64,000 nt of DNA, from NCBI RefSeq assembly GCF_000315485.1, contig NZ_JH992946.1, positions 1-64,000 of the forward strand, in the 5' to 3' direction. The translations under genes and the position numbers were made by a program. Shown here in pieces: positions 54,454 through 64,000 of this stretch (position 1 is the first letter of the stretch; each line of letters opens with the position of its first letter). Under the pieces are notes generated by a model that saw only the letters and a program-made list of their open reading frames with translations, ran no database searches and was not told the DNA's origin. The DNA comes from Bacteroides oleiciplenus YIT 12058. GTDB taxonomy: Bacteria; Bacteroidota; Bacteroidia; Bacteroidales; Bacteroidaceae.

Positions 54454-57400
54454 TTAAAATTTCAGTTCAACGCCAAACGCAAATGAACGTGCGTTTGGAT
54501 AAGCACCAAGAGCACCTGCCCCTGTTTCTGGGTCATAGCCATTAAATGGAGTCAGTACTGCTAAATTACGTCCCGCAACATATAGACGTAAACTATTGAT
54601 TTTATTTTTTAAGACCTTTGACGGAATGGTGTAGCCAAGTGAAACGTTGTCCAAACGCAGATACCATGCTTTTTCATAAAAATAGTCGCTATCATAACTT
54701 GCAAAATACCCTGAGTTAACTTCGGCTGCACCTGGCAGAGTAGCATTGGGGTTATTTACTGTCCAACGATGTTTTATTTGCTCCAATGTATTATAGGCAT
54801 AGTTAGCAAAGTCGTTGTAAGTTTCAACCACATTATATAATAGTGCATTTTTCTGATAACCGTGTAATGAACCATAAATGTATATATTGGCATCCCAATT
54901 CTTCCAACGGAAACTATTGTTTAAGGAGAATGGGATTGGAGTATTACTAAAAAGTTTTACATAGTCAGCTTTGTCAAGTTTACCGTCAGCTTTGCCAGAA
55001 TACACTGCTTTCCCTTTTTCGTCAAATATTTGATTTCCGTTGTCGTCGTATGCAAAACCGTTTACGTCAAGGTAGCGAATAGCCCCCGGTAATGAATTGG
55101 GAAGATAAGCAACATTTTCGCCTGTTTGAATTAAACCATTGGTCTTAAATCCATAAATGGAGTTAATATCTTTTGTATACGGGTCATAATTTGTTTCTAC
55201 AAAATCAGCATCGCGATTGATTATTTGATTACGATAGAAAGAAATGTTTAAATCAGTTGTCCACTCAAAATTGCGTGTAGCTATATTTACGGAACTGAGA
55301 TTGATATCAATACCGCGTGTACGGCGCGTCTCATTACTGTTAAAGTTGATACTATTCACTTCATGATATGACATTAGACTTTTTGATGTAATAATATCCG
55401 AACGCTTGCGTTCATAAAGATCTATTGTACCTTGAAGACGGTTATTCCATAAACCAAAGTCAACACCAATTGTATAGTCAGTCAATGTTTCCCACTTTAA
55501 ATTAGGATTCCCAAGATTTGATAGATAGATTCCATTCACTGTATTGCCATTAAATGCTGTTGTATTGGAACGTACTGTGTAATAGGACTCTACCCCTGTT
55601 AGACTACCGGCATTACCAGTTTGACCAATACCGACACGAAGTTTTAATGAACTAATGGTACCACGAAGCTTTTCCATGAATTCTTCTTCTGCTAACCTCC
55701 ATCCTAAAGATACTCCCGGAAAGACTCCCCACTGATGTTTCTCTGCAAAGTTAGAAGAACCATCTATACGGAAGTTGGCAGTTAGAATATAACGACTATT
55801 ATAAGAATAATTCAGACGGCCGAAGAAGGACGCCATCTCATTTGATCCTTTAAAGGAACCTACGTCTGTATAATTATTGGCTGCAGCTAAATTGTTCATT
55901 AAGGCACCATCGAAAGGAAAGTCTGTTGCAATTACCCCCATGCCCGAATAACGTGATTTCTTATACTCCCAACCGAGCATTACATTCAAATCGTGTTTTT
56001 CTTTAAATATATTATTATAGCTTGCTACAAAGTTCACTAACTCTGTCGCACTTTGTGCATTTTGTTTGGACGCCTGACCATTAGGAGCAATTTTACCTTT
56101 ATAAGTTGTTGTAGGTACATACTGGTCACCTTGTGTCTGACGAATATCCGTACCTGCTGTAACTTTGAAACTCAGCTCTTTAATAGGATTATATTCTAAA
56201 TAAGCAGACACATTGAGATTTTGCTTAGTGGTTTCGTCTGTGATAGTTAACAGAGATCTAGGATTTGGATAGATTTCACGATAAGGATTGTATGCATAAT
56301 TGCCAGCTTCATCAAATACCGGAACAGCGGGATTCATGTGAATGGCTCCAAAGATAACAGCTGCACCATCGGCCTTCTGATCTCCCATCGGAACGTCATT
56401 ATATTTAAATTTAGCAAAAGATGACTGAATACCCATTTTAAAATGTTCATTGAATTTCATATCTGTATTTAAACGTCCTGTAATGCGACTCATTGAATTT
56501 TCCTTCACAACACCTTGGTGATTGTAGTAAGAAAGAGAAAACAACGTTTTTGACCAATCATTGCCAGCTGTCACAGACACATTGTGCTCATTTACCATAC
56601 CTGTGCGAGTTACCTCATCGAGCCAATCAGTACCAGCACCTGCTGCTGCAATAGCAGCTTCGGAGAAGCGTTCTGGTTTATCTAATTCCGACAATACTTC
56701 ATTCTGAATGATCATGAAATCTGTTGCATTCAGCAGTTTCGGAAGATCACGCGTCGTTTGAATTGCGACAGATCCTGAATAAGTAACCTGTGGCTTACCT
56801 GTGGTACCGCGTTTGGTAGTAATAAGAACCACACCACCCGAAGCATCAGAACCGTAAATAGCTGCTGCTGATGCATCCTTTAGAATATCTATTGATTCAA
56901 TATCATTGGGGTTAAGATTAATCAAACCGGTATCTTTAGAAGAACCATTATATAGTTTCCCGTGAGAAACGTTAGTACTACCTGCCTGGGGAACACCATC
57001 AATGACAATGAGAGGGGCTTGACCTGACAAACCACCACGAATAGAAATATTAACGGAACCACCAGGAGAGGCGGTAGAGGCGGTAATGTTAGCACCAGAA
57101 GCACGTCCCCGTAACATCTCACCTACTGAGGCAGAACCGGCAATAGGTAAATCATCTGCTTTAATTGAAGAAACTGCACCTGACATGTTCGCTTTTTTTA
57201 AAGTACCATATCCTACTACAACAACTTCATCTAACATCTTAGTATCTGTAGATAAAATTATTTTCATATTTTCAACAGCCTTCTTTTCTTGAGTTACATA
57301 TCCTATATATGAAACAACAATAATGTCATCTACTTTTATATTAGGAAGTACAAAACGTCCCTCTAAATCTGTAATAACTCCTATACTAGTACCTTTAACT

Positions 57401-57597
57401 GACACATTGGCGCCAATAATAGTTTCCCCCATCTCATCCATCACCTGCCCTACAACTTTAAAATTCTGAGCGAATCCATTCAGTACATAGAGTAAAGCAA
57501 CAAACAACACTACGGCTCTACAAAAAAAATCCGATTCGAAATAAAGCAAAGTATTCAAGAGCCGGCCTTTGCTTTTTAGGTTTTCTTGTGTTTTCAT
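54454..57597 (-). CDS. SusC/RagA-type TonB-dependent outer-membrane transporter 3
   Basis: 1047 residues. Extended N-terminus, signal segment near 28-44 (AVVLFVALLYVLNGFAQ), carboxypeptidase-regulatory-like domain (VVGQVMDEMGETIIGANVSVKG), LDEVVVVGYGTLKK, plug (APLIVIDGVPQAG, IESIDILKDASAAAIYGSDASGGVV) and barrel ending FAFGVELKF. Partner of SusD-3. Its leader lacks the elements seen before susC-1 and susC-2, in agreement with control by a different regulator. Confidence 0.95.
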   Translation of the reverse strand: MKTQENLKSKGRLLNTLLYFESDFFCRAVVLFVALLYVLNGFAQNFKVVGQVMDEMGETIIGANVSVKGTSIGVITDLEGRFVLPNIKVDDIIVVSYIGYVTQEKKAVENMKIILSTDTKMLDEVVVVGYGTLKKANMSGAVSSIKADDLPIAGSASVGEMLRGRASGANITASTASPGGSVNISIRGGLSGQAPLIVIDGVPQAGSTNVSHGKLYNGSSKDTGLINLNPNDIESIDILKDASAAAIYGSDASGGVVLITTKRGTTGKPQVTYSGSVAIQTTRDLPKLLNATDFMIIQNEVLSELDKPERFSEAAIAAAGAGTDWLDEVTRTGMVNEHNVSVTAGNDWSKTLFSLSYYNHQGVVKENSMSRITGRLNTDMKFNEHFKMGIQSSFAKFKYNDVPMGDQKADGAAVIFGAIHMNPAVPVFDEAGNYAYNPYREIYPNPRSLLTITDETTKQNLNVSAYLEYNPIKELSFKVTAGTDIRQTQGDQYVPTTTYKGKIAPNGQASKQNAQSATELVNFVASYNNIFKEKHDLNVMLGWEYKKSRYSGMGVIATDFPFDGALMNNLAAANNYTDVGSFKGSNEMASFFGRLNYSYNSRYILTANFRIDGSSNFAEKHQWGVFPGVSLGWRLAEEEFMEKLRGTISSLKLRVGIGQTGNAGSLTGVESYYTVRSNTTAFNGNTVNGIYLSNLGNPNLKWETLTDYTIGVDFGLWNNRLQGTIDLYERKRSDIITSKSLMSYHEVNSINFNSNETRRTRGIDINLSSVNIATRNFEWTTDLNISFYRNQIINRDADFVETNYDPYTKDINSIYGFKTNGLIQTGENVAYLPNSLPGAIRYLDVNGFAYDDNGNQIFDEKGKAVYSGKADGKLDKADYVKLFSNTPIPFSLNNSFRWKNWDANIYIYGSLHGYQKNALLYNVVETYNDFANYAYNTLEQIKHRWTVNNPNATLPGAAEVNSGYFASYDSDYFYEKAWYLRLDNVSLGYTIPSKVLKNKINSLRLYVAGRNLAVLTPFNGYDPETGAGALGAYPNARSFAFGVELKF

Positions 57598-57684
57598 ATA
57601 ATTTAATTGAAGTTAAAAGATGTATTATATAATAATTGAACAACAATACCAATTCTCCACATTTCTGCAATAGCAGGTATTAAC

Positions 57685-57713
57685 GAGGAGAAATATTTTA
57701 TTAATTTCTCCTC
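57685..57713 (-). terminator. Hairpin between the DUF5107 gene and susC-3
   Basis: Perfect 10-bp stem GAGGAGAAAT / ATTTCTCCTC with a 9-base loop, 14 bases past the stop at 57728. No T-tract follows on the minus strand, so it may be a partial terminator or an RNA-stability element that sets the ratio of the genes on either side. Confidence 0.45.
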
Positions 57714-57727
57714 ATCAACAAAACCAA

Positions 57728-60700
57728 TTAACCTATCAGGCTACGAAGAGCCTGAATACCCTGATGATTTATATCCGATCTTTCTACCTCATCTAACAAC
57801 CAGAGTGATTTCTTTTTCTGATTTAATCCCCAATACCCTAATGCTATCATATATTTACAGTGAATTACATTACGCATATTCAAATCATCTTCCCAGATCA
57901 GCAAATCTGGCAATGATACAGCAAAGTAATCCATCTTGATCTTATCAAACAAATGTTTTTCTCCATAAGAAACCAGTTTGTAAAAGCGTCCGTTAGCCTC
58001 ATCTGTGCGGTCAAGTTTCAACAAAGCCAACCCTTGATAGAAGATTTTATCCGGCTTCGCATCATTGTAGTACATGGCAGCTGCAGGTTCATTAGGACCA
58101 ACAATGGCTTGTTCCCAACATTCCACGGCTTTGTTTTTCTCACCCAAACCTTCATAAGCACAACCAAGAAAATAATAGAAATCGTTTTCTTGTGCTCCAT
58201 ATAGTTTTCCTTCGCCTAGATGATGTGGATATTCCAGACATTCTTTTAATAATGCAATAGCTTCATTATAATTTGCAGTGGTAAGTGCTTTCTTCGCCAA
58301 TTCTACGCGGGCAAACTGATACTGTCCGGGGACTTTTCCTTCACCGCCTTCCCAAGGATGGAAGACGTGTGCATCGAGTATATCCTTCGCTTGTTTACAT
58401 TCTCCAATTTGATTCAGTAAAGTGATTTCTTCCAATATCAAGTCATCGCGTTGGGAAACCAGCTCCGGATACTTCTGTAAGAATGCCAATCGTTCGGTAT
58501 GTGAACGGCGTATGCGCTTATAAAGCTGGTCCAATTCCATCAATATGCGTGCATCCGTAGTATCAAGCCGGAAAGCACGTTCCATACATTCTACAGCTTT
58601 TGTTTCTTCGTTCTTTTTGTTGAAGTAAGCCAAAGCCAGATTACGCCATACAGTCGGGAATTGTTCGTCCAGTTCTGCAGAAGTTTCCCAAGCCTCCATT
58701 GCTAAATCATACTGACGTTTATCATAATACAAGTTCCCTAAATAATAAGGAGCCTTTCCATCTTTCGGGTTCACCTCCATTGCGGATTGTAATGCGAGAA
58801 CTGCCTCCAAACGATTTGGGAAACAATAGTCCGGACAAGTTGCCATACCTTCAGCAAGTGCCTGTTCTACTCCGGGAAGTTCGCCTTGCTTCAAGCACCA
58901 TCCTAAATAATAGTAACTCATTGGAGTGATTGCGCCTTCGGCAATGGCTATGTTCCACAACGAAGACGCTTCTGCCCAACAACCGGCACCACAATAATCC
59001 AGTGCTATCTCATCATAATTATGAGCCTCTCCACGCATCATCTCTTTTAAGAGATTCAGATCTTCAACTGCATTCGCTATCAAATACTTTTCATACCGGC
59101 AACCAAAGTTGAACTTATCAATGGCCAACGATTCTTCAATCAATTTCAGAGCTTCTTCCGGCTTACCCATTCGTCGGAGAATAGCCGCTTTCAAAGCACG
59201 TGCCTTGTGGTTATGCCAATTACGGATAAGTGAACGTTCTATTTCATCCAAGGCATCTTCTAAACGTCCTTGCATGGTCGAGATCTGTGCACAGGCAAAA
59301 TAACCGGCATCCTGCCAAGCAGCATTCCAACAAGATTTATAGAAACGGTCATAGGCTTCGCCCATACGTCCCTGATATTTAAGTGCCAATCCAAGATTAT
59401 AGAGGGGTTCACCGTCATATGGATTCGGATTGCGCTTCTGCAAAGTCTTTACGGCCGTAAGCAAATATGGCTCGGCTTTACAGAATCTGCCTTTACGAAT
59501 ATACCATAGACCAAGAGCATTATTATTGCGTACATCAATCGGATCACGACGCAGTGCTTCTTCATAATATTCCACCGGATTATAAGTAGCATGCCTGTAT
59601 TGTTCCAGATGCAAGCCCGTCAGATAAAGTTGTTCGGTGGTCTTTATCTCTTCCGGCAACAAAGCTGCTTCGGCAGCATCGGGAACAGGTTTAACTTCTT
59701 CCGGTTCGGCATGCCAGTAAAGCAACTCCTTACCATTGGCGGTAATTTCGAGAATTAGCCTATTAAAGTTTGCACCCTCTGCATCAACAGTCTCATCCAA
59801 TAATTCTTCAGGTGTAATTGTCACTTCTTTACTATAATACCTTTTTCCGTCCTCACTCTTCAGCACTACATTAACCACTTGTTTGGAAGTAGCAAACACC
59901 TTGAAACGTACCTTTCCCTCACCTACCGGTTCAATGTTCATCAATAAATCCTTGCTGGCATTTTTCACTACTCCCAATTCACGGTAAGGCAGAAAGTATT
60001 GTACGAAACTCTTTTCTTCGTAAGGCTGCAACCAGGTAAAGTCGGGCTGATTCTCAGTATATACGCCCGCCATCAGTTCAATGTACGGACCATCTTCATC
60101 CGTCAGATTGCGGTCCCAGGCACGGCCGAAATCACCGTTTCCCCAGGTCCACTGTTTCTTGCCCGGTGACACATGATGATTGGCAACATGAAGTACCCCC
60201 GCGCGAGTATCATTTTCATACCCACCTACAAAGTTGAACCTTGAATTGACAGCCATATAAGAGGTCGGTACTTTTATATTCTTATAATTGGAAATATCCA
60301 CTCCGGCCGAGTAATCCATTTTATAATAAGTTCCCGTAGCAATCGGAAAGCTGGAAACAGCACGTTTCCCATGGTCAAACACAGCATTAATATCAGGCGG
60401 GAAAACGCTCTGGTAGTAATCATTCACAGCCACAGCCGGATTAGCCCACCATAAAAAGGTTTGCGGAACTTCCGTACGATTATACAGCACTCCCTTAATC
60501 TCAAGGAAAGCATGTCCCGGACGCAATGTAAAGCCAGCCATACCTTTCTGATGAAACATACGTTCCATCTCGCTAACCCATACAGTGACACTGCCGTCAG
60601 CATTTTCTTCAATCGTTGTATCCACTGGCATATAAGTACTGGGACGATGGTGTTGCGGCCAGTTAAACTCAATGCCACCGGATATCCATGGACCGAGCAG

Positions 60701-61009
60701 ACCAACCAAAGCAGGTTTAATAACATGATTATAATAGATAAAATGGCGCTGTTTGATTTTATCATAAGCCATCTGAACCCGTCCGCCAAGCTCCGGCAAA
60801 ATCATCACTTTGATATATTCATTCTCGATGAAAACGGCATTATATTCCTTGTCCACTTTCTCGTCAGACATAGACTCTATAACAGGATAAGGATAGACTA
60901 CACCACTACTACCCTGATATACCCGTTTCTCCAAAAAGATAGGATTTTTCTCAGGTTTTCCTACCTCATAAGTAGGAATCACTACCTTTTCTTTCCATGC
61001 TTTTACCAT
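57728..61009 (-). CDS. DUF5107 domain protein with C-terminal TPR repeats
   Basis: 1093 residues; the start is taken at MVKAWKEKVVIPTYEVGKPEKNP, an ATG and the usual start of such proteins; the frame runs on 26 codons to a TTG. No signal peptide, so it should be cytoplasmic. The N-terminal half is DUF5107, a beta-rich fold (VMILPELGGRVQMAYDK, ISGGIEFNWPQHHRP, WTWGNGDFGRAWDRNLTDEDGPYIELMAG) whose sequence looks like a sugar-binding or mutarotase-like sandwich. Residues about 500-1060 are tetratricopeptide repeats (NNALGLWYIRKGRFCKAEPYL, VWRNLALAYFNKKNEETKA, DFYYFLGCAYEGLGEKNKAVECWEQA). It lies between a sugar porter and susC, so a role in cytoplasmic handling of imported sugars is likely; the reaction is unknown. 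Confidence 0.85.
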   Translation of the reverse strand: MVKAWKEKVVIPTYEVGKPEKNPIFLEKRVYQGSSGVVYPYPVIESMSDEKVDKEYNAVFIENEYIKVMILPELGGRVQMAYDKIKQRHFIYYNHVIKPALVGLLGPWISGGIEFNWPQHHRPSTYMPVDTTIEENADGSVTVWVSEMERMFHQKGMAGFTLRPGHAFLEIKGVLYNRTEVPQTFLWWANPAVAVNDYYQSVFPPDINAVFDHGKRAVSSFPIATGTYYKMDYSAGVDISNYKNIKVPTSYMAVNSRFNFVGGYENDTRAGVLHVANHHVSPGKKQWTWGNGDFGRAWDRNLTDEDGPYIELMAGVYTENQPDFTWLQPYEEKSFVQYFLPYRELGVVKNASKDLLMNIEPVGEGKVRFKVFATSKQVVNVVLKSEDGKRYYSKEVTITPEELLDETVDAEGANFNRLILEITANGKELLYWHAEPEEVKPVPDAAEAALLPEEIKTTEQLYLTGLHLEQYRHATYNPVEYYEEALRRDPIDVRNNNALGLWYIRKGRFCKAEPYLLTAVKTLQKRNPNPYDGEPLYNLGLALKYQGRMGEAYDRFYKSCWNAAWQDAGYFACAQISTMQGRLEDALDEIERSLIRNWHNHKARALKAAILRRMGKPEEALKLIEESLAIDKFNFGCRYEKYLIANAVEDLNLLKEMMRGEAHNYDEIALDYCGAGCWAEASSLWNIAIAEGAITPMSYYYLGWCLKQGELPGVEQALAEGMATCPDYCFPNRLEAVLALQSAMEVNPKDGKAPYYLGNLYYDKRQYDLAMEAWETSAELDEQFPTVWRNLALAYFNKKNEETKAVECMERAFRLDTTDARILMELDQLYKRIRRSHTERLAFLQKYPELVSQRDDLILEEITLLNQIGECKQAKDILDAHVFHPWEGGEGKVPGQYQFARVELAKKALTTANYNEAIALLKECLEYPHHLGEGKLYGAQENDFYYFLGCAYEGLGEKNKAVECWEQAIVGPNEPAAAMYYNDAKPDKIFYQGLALLKLDRTDEANGRFYKLVSYGEKHLFDKIKMDYFAVSLPDLLIWEDDLNMRNVIHCKYMIALGYWGLNQKKKSLWLLDEVERSDINHQGIQALRSLIG

Positions 61010-61090
61010 AATATTCTTTTGATTTTTAGACAATAGAGTGGCTTGGAGAGCTGTATCAGAGCCCTCCTTTTTAATCACTCTATTCAATAT

Positions 61091-62479
61091 TTATTTATTG
61101 GTTAATTCTTTTTCTAATGTTTCCAAGGACTTTCCTTTTGTTTCGGGTAATGCGCGGAAGAAGAAGATGAAGCCTGCCACACAAATAGCTGAATAAATCC
61201 AGAACGTGCCGTAACTACCCAAAGCTTTGTTCAACAAAGGAAAAGTATAAGTGAGTGTAAAACTACCCACCCACAAAGCGAATGTCGAAGTCGCCACTGC
61301 AACAGCACGTACCCGATTCGGAAATATCTCGGAAAGTAGTACCCAAGTGACCGGCCCCAAAGACATGGCATAACAGGCAATAGCCAGTACCACCAGTATT
61401 ATCATGAAGAAACCGCTTACCTGAAAATAATAGCAAGTACCCAAAATAAGATAAATACCTGCCAACCCACCGGCACCAAATAGCATCAAAGCACGGCGTC
61501 CCAAACGGTCGACTGTATAAATTGCTACAAACGTAAAAACTACATTCGCAATACCGGTCACAACAATATTAAAAAGTACATCTCCTAATGAATAGCCTGC
61601 TGACTGGAATATTTCTTGTGCATAATTAAAAATGACGTTCGTCCCGCACCATTGCTGGAAAACAGCTACTATAACACCAATTATCAATACCTTACGAAAC
61701 GGACGGCTAAACAGTAGCTTCAATCCGCCCTGCCCCGAACGCGATGAAGTAGTTTCTTCCATTGATTGTAGTTCCGTTTTGGCATAAGCCTCACCACCTA
61801 TTTTACTAAGTACATTCCATGCAGTCCTCTCCTTACCTTTCATGGCCAGCCAACGGGGACTTTCTGGTATAAAACAAGCTAATAACAAGAATGCCGCAGC
61901 TGGAAATGCCGCAGCCCAAAACATCCAGCGCCACCCCATCTGTCCATTCCAGGAGGCACATATATCAGCCGCAGTGAAATCCGCAGGAATAGGATCAGCT
62001 ATCAACCAATTGGTGATTTGCGCTCCAAGTATACCTAATACAATTGTCAACTGATTCAATGATACCAACTTCCCACGAACCGAATGGGGAGCAACCTCAG
62101 CTATATACATCGGAGACAACCCCGATGCAATCCCGATGGCAATACCTCCCAAGAAGCGGGCAACCAAAAACCAATTGAATACAGAAAAAGCACCAGTAGC
62201 ATATGCAGAAAACAGAAAGATGAAAGCCGAAATAATCAACAAGGGTCTACGTCCGTATCGGTCGGCCATCATACCAGCCACCATCGCTCCAACCAGACAA
62301 CCCAACAGAGCTATACTCATTGCCAGCCCCTGCATAGCAGGAGCATCAGCTATTCCGAAATAAAGCTCATAGAAAGGCTTCGCACCTCCTATCACCACCC
62401 AGTCATATCCAAAAAGCAATCCGCCCATAGCAGATACAAGACAGATGAAATAAACAAACTTTTTATTATAGCTTTTCAT
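61091..62479 (-). CDS. MFS sugar:proton symporter (sugar porter family)
   Basis: 462 residues; the start is taken at MKSYNKKFVYF, 46 codons inside the open frame, because the upstream part contains the promoter box. Twelve membrane segments with all sugar-porter signatures: GGLLFGYD in helix 1, ADRYGRRP between helices 2 and 3, PESPRWL after helix 6, DRLGRR between helices 8 and 9 and PETKGKSLE at the C-terminus. It imports a monosaccharide or small sugar across the inner membrane. First gene of PUL B, 81 bases before the DUF5107 gene. Confidence 0.93.
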   Translation of the reverse strand: MKSYNKKFVYFICLVSAMGGLLFGYDWVVIGGAKPFYELYFGIADAPAMQGLAMSIALLGCLVGAMVAGMMADRYGRRPLLIISAFIFLFSAYATGAFSVFNWFLVARFLGGIAIGIASGLSPMYIAEVAPHSVRGKLVSLNQLTIVLGILGAQITNWLIADPIPADFTAADICASWNGQMGWRWMFWAAAFPAAAFLLLACFIPESPRWLAMKGKERTAWNVLSKIGGEAYAKTELQSMEETTSSRSGQGGLKLLFSRPFRKVLIIGVIVAVFQQWCGTNVIFNYAQEIFQSAGYSLGDVLFNIVVTGIANVVFTFVAIYTVDRLGRRALMLFGAGGLAGIYLILGTCYYFQVSGFFMIILVVLAIACYAMSLGPVTWVLLSEIFPNRVRAVAVATSTFALWVGSFTLTYTFPLLNKALGSYGTFWIYSAICVAGFIFFFRALPETKGKSLETLEKELTNK

Positions 62480-62509
62480 ACAATCAGATATTTGATTAAT
62501 TTGATATTG

Positions 62510-62540
62510 CAAAGATAGAGCAGATTCGATATAGAAAAAA
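62510..62540 (-). promoter_or_regulatory. Promoter of the sugar porter / PUL B
   Basis: Minus-strand -7 box TATCTTTG (62517-62510), about 24 bases from start site to ATG, with a T-rich -33 region (TTTT near 62540-62537). Confidence 0.5.
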
Positions 62541-62581
62541 TGGAGTTTCCAGCTAAGAAGATGGACAATCTTATTTTTATC

Positions 62582-62612
62582 TTTGATATCTCCTCTGCAT
62601 ATTTTATATTTG
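62582..62612 (+). promoter_or_regulatory. Promoter of the AraC regulator gene
   Basis: Textbook Bacteroides promoter: TTTG at 62582-62585, 19-base spacer, TATATTTG at 62605-62612. Predicted start near 62619 gives a leader of about 19 bases. Confidence 0.75.
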
Positions 62613-62637
62613 CACAAACCTAAGAAAGAAGAATGCT

Positions 62638-63525
62638 ATGATAAAACTAAAAGATGGTTTTAACGGTGAAAGAGCAATTGTTCTTCCACCCATGATTATC
62701 CATATAATGGAAAAAGACTCGTTAGGTTCTATACTCCACATTACTGATATCGGATATTATCCGAAGGCCGAGCATCATTTCCGTGAACGCAAAGAGCCTA
62801 TTAATCAGTATGTATTCATCTATTGTATAGATGGAGCCGGATGGTATCGCATTGACGGTCATGAATATCAAGTCTCCGCCAATCAATACTTCATTCTTCC
62901 AGCAGGATTACCTCACGCTTATGGTTCTGACAATGCAACTCCATGGACTATTTACTGGATACATTTCAAGGGAGTATTAGCCCCCTATTACGCTTCGGAG
63001 ACTCCTCATCCCATAGAAATCAGACCTGAAATACACTCACGCATCAGCCAGCGCATTAGCCTTTTCGAAGAGATTTTCAATACACTGAAAGCCGGTTACA
63101 ACAATGAAAACCTTCGCTATGTATCTTCGCTCTTTCATTATTATTTAGGTTCATTGCACTACCTCCAGCAATACCGTAATGCAAGCAGCAGTTGCATTGA
63201 CGATAGTAATGTGGTAGAAGTAGCTATACATTATATGAAAGAGAATATGGAGAAACATATAACTCTTCAGGATATCTCAGATCACATTGGATATTCTCCT
63301 TCGTATTTCTCTATGCTATTCAAAAAGAAAACAGGCCATGCCCCTCTATCTTATTTCAATTTATTAAAGATACAACAAGCATGTTTCATGCTTGACTCTA
63401 CTGACATGAAAATAAACCAAATATGCTATAAAATAGGAATTGAAGACACCTATTACTTCTCAAGATTATTTAGCAAGATAATGGGAGTTTCTCCACGAGA
63501 ATATCGTAAATCAAAGAAAGGTTAG
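62638..63525 (+). CDS. AraC-family transcriptional regulator
   Basis: 295 residues. N-terminal AraC-type cupin domain (about 35-130: YIDG-like turns, GAGWYRIDGHEYQVSANQYF, LPAGLPHAYGS, YWIHFKG) that should bind a sugar, and a C-terminal double helix-turn-helix (about 195-292: ITLQDISDHIGYSPSYFSMLF, INQICYKIGIEDTYYFSRLF, GVSPREYRK). Divergent from the PUL B operon with 158 bases between the start codons, so it is the likely activator of that operon. Confidence 0.92.
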   Translation: MIKLKDGFNGERAIVLPPMIIHIMEKDSLGSILHITDIGYYPKAEHHFRERKEPINQYVFIYCIDGAGWYRIDGHEYQVSANQYFILPAGLPHAYGSDNATPWTIYWIHFKGVLAPYYASETPHPIEIRPEIHSRISQRISLFEEIFNTLKAGYNNENLRYVSSLFHYYLGSLHYLQQYRNASSSCIDDSNVVEVAIHYMKENMEKHITLQDISDHIGYSPSYFSMLFKKKTGHAPLSYFNLLKIQQACFMLDSTDMKINQICYKIGIEDTYYFSRLFSKIMGVSPREYRKSKKG

Positions 63526-63569
63526 CCAACAAAATGGTATTAGCAATTATCTTGAAAATTGAAGAGAAT

Positions 63570-63598
63570 GAGGGTATGCCATAATTTGGCATGCCCTC
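63570..63598. terminator. Two-way terminator between AraC and YfhO-like genes
   Basis: Stem GAGGGTATGCCA / TGGCATGCCCTC (one G-T pair) with a 5-base loop, between convergent genes; AATTTATATT follows on the plus strand and CATTCTCTTC on the minus strand. Confidence 0.6.
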
Positions 63599-63648
63599 AA
63601 TTTATATTAAGGAAGCTATATTAAGAAGTTAACCCCATTCTGGGGATA

Positions 63649-64000
63649 TTAGCGTGAACGTAGCTTTTTCCTATATACTATTACCAATATCATAATTCCA
63701 ATCACCATCAACGCCAGCGCTGCATAAGCTATACCCTCCGTTACGTGCAGGCTCTTTGGGTCAAAGCGCATTTCGATGGTGTGTTTTCCGGCAGGGACGT
63801 ACATGGAACGCAGGATGTAGTCGGCACGCGCAATGTCGGCAGGCTTCCCGTCAATGGTGCCTATCCAGCCATCTGGATAGTAGATTTCGGAGAACACGAC
63901 TATACCATCTTTCGAATTGTTGGTTTCGTAAACCAGGCGATTAGGCTCATAGCTCGTCAGGCGGACGCTGGAAAGACTGTCCTTGTAGGAGGTCGTTGCG
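63649..64000 (-). CDS. YfhO-like membrane protein, C-terminal fragment (cut by window edge)
   Basis: The frame enters from the right edge (reading ATTSYKDSLSSVRLTSYEPN...) and ends at 63649; about 116 residues are visible. The segment VVFSEIYYPDGWIGTIDGKPA followed by RADYILRSMYVPAGKHTIEMRFDP and a final membrane helix (AYAALALMVIGIMILVIVY) with a basic tail is typical of the end of YfhO-family multi-pass membrane proteins. The role in Bacteroides is not established. It belongs to the next locus, not to PUL B. Confidence 0.75.
   Translation of the reverse strand, partial: ATTSYKDSLSSVRLTSYEPNRLVYETNNSKDGIVVFSEIYYPDGWIGTIDGKPADIARADYILRSMYVPAGKHTIEMRFDPKSLHVTEGIAYAALALMVIGIMILVIVYRKKLRSR

Overview
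The window looks like a chromosomal segment of a gut-type Bacteroides (Bacteroidota). The evidence is three SusC/SusD pairs, a hybrid two-component regulator, many exported glycosidases, Bacteroides-type promoters (a -7 box TAnnTTTG, sometimes with TTTG about 19 bp upstream) and weak Shine-Dalgarno sites.

Region 1 (1 to about 4.7 kb) is mobile DNA. It holds the 3' end of an IS30-family transposase, then a minus-strand operon of small conjugative-element genes (PcfK, PcfJ, DUF3873 and unknowns), then a gene-poor stretch with two large stem-loops that may be one edge of an integrative element.

Region 2 (5.4 to 39.9 kb) is a large polysaccharide utilization locus (PUL A). It contains susC/susD pair 1, a family 8 polysaccharide lyase (PL8), a hybrid two-component sensor/regulator (HTCS), a GH78 alpha-L-rhamnosidase, susC/susD pair 2, a DUF5018-like surface lipoprotein, two GH28-like beta-helix proteins, two GH2 enzymes (one with the catalytic positions of the characterised Bacteroides beta-mannosidase), a GH88 unsaturated glucuronyl hydrolase, and a 1588-residue protein fusing PL8 to GH78. 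No sulfatase is present. The set fits an unsulfated acidic polysaccharide in which glucuronate is 4-substituted and L-rhamnose and probably beta-mannose are present (a sphingan-like, xanthan-like or plant-gum glycan). The exact substrate is inference. Four promoters in this locus share a two-part upstream element at nearly fixed spacing, and the HTCS promoter shares its distal half; this is a strong candidate for the HTCS operator.

Region 3 (40.0 to 43.9 kb) is a LytTR response regulator plus LytS-like kinase pair, a DUF6268 outer-membrane protein, a 22-bp palindromic tandem repeat, and a frameshifted Spy-like DUF4890 gene.

Region 4 (44.0 to 63.5 kb) is a second locus (PUL B), mostly on the minus strand: an MFS sugar porter, a DUF5107-TPR protein, susC/susD pair 3, two GH2-type proteins (one lacking the usual acid/base glutamate) and a GH35 beta-galactosidase. 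A divergent AraC regulator with a textbook Bacteroides promoter probably controls it. The right edge holds the C-terminal end of a YfhO-like membrane protein.
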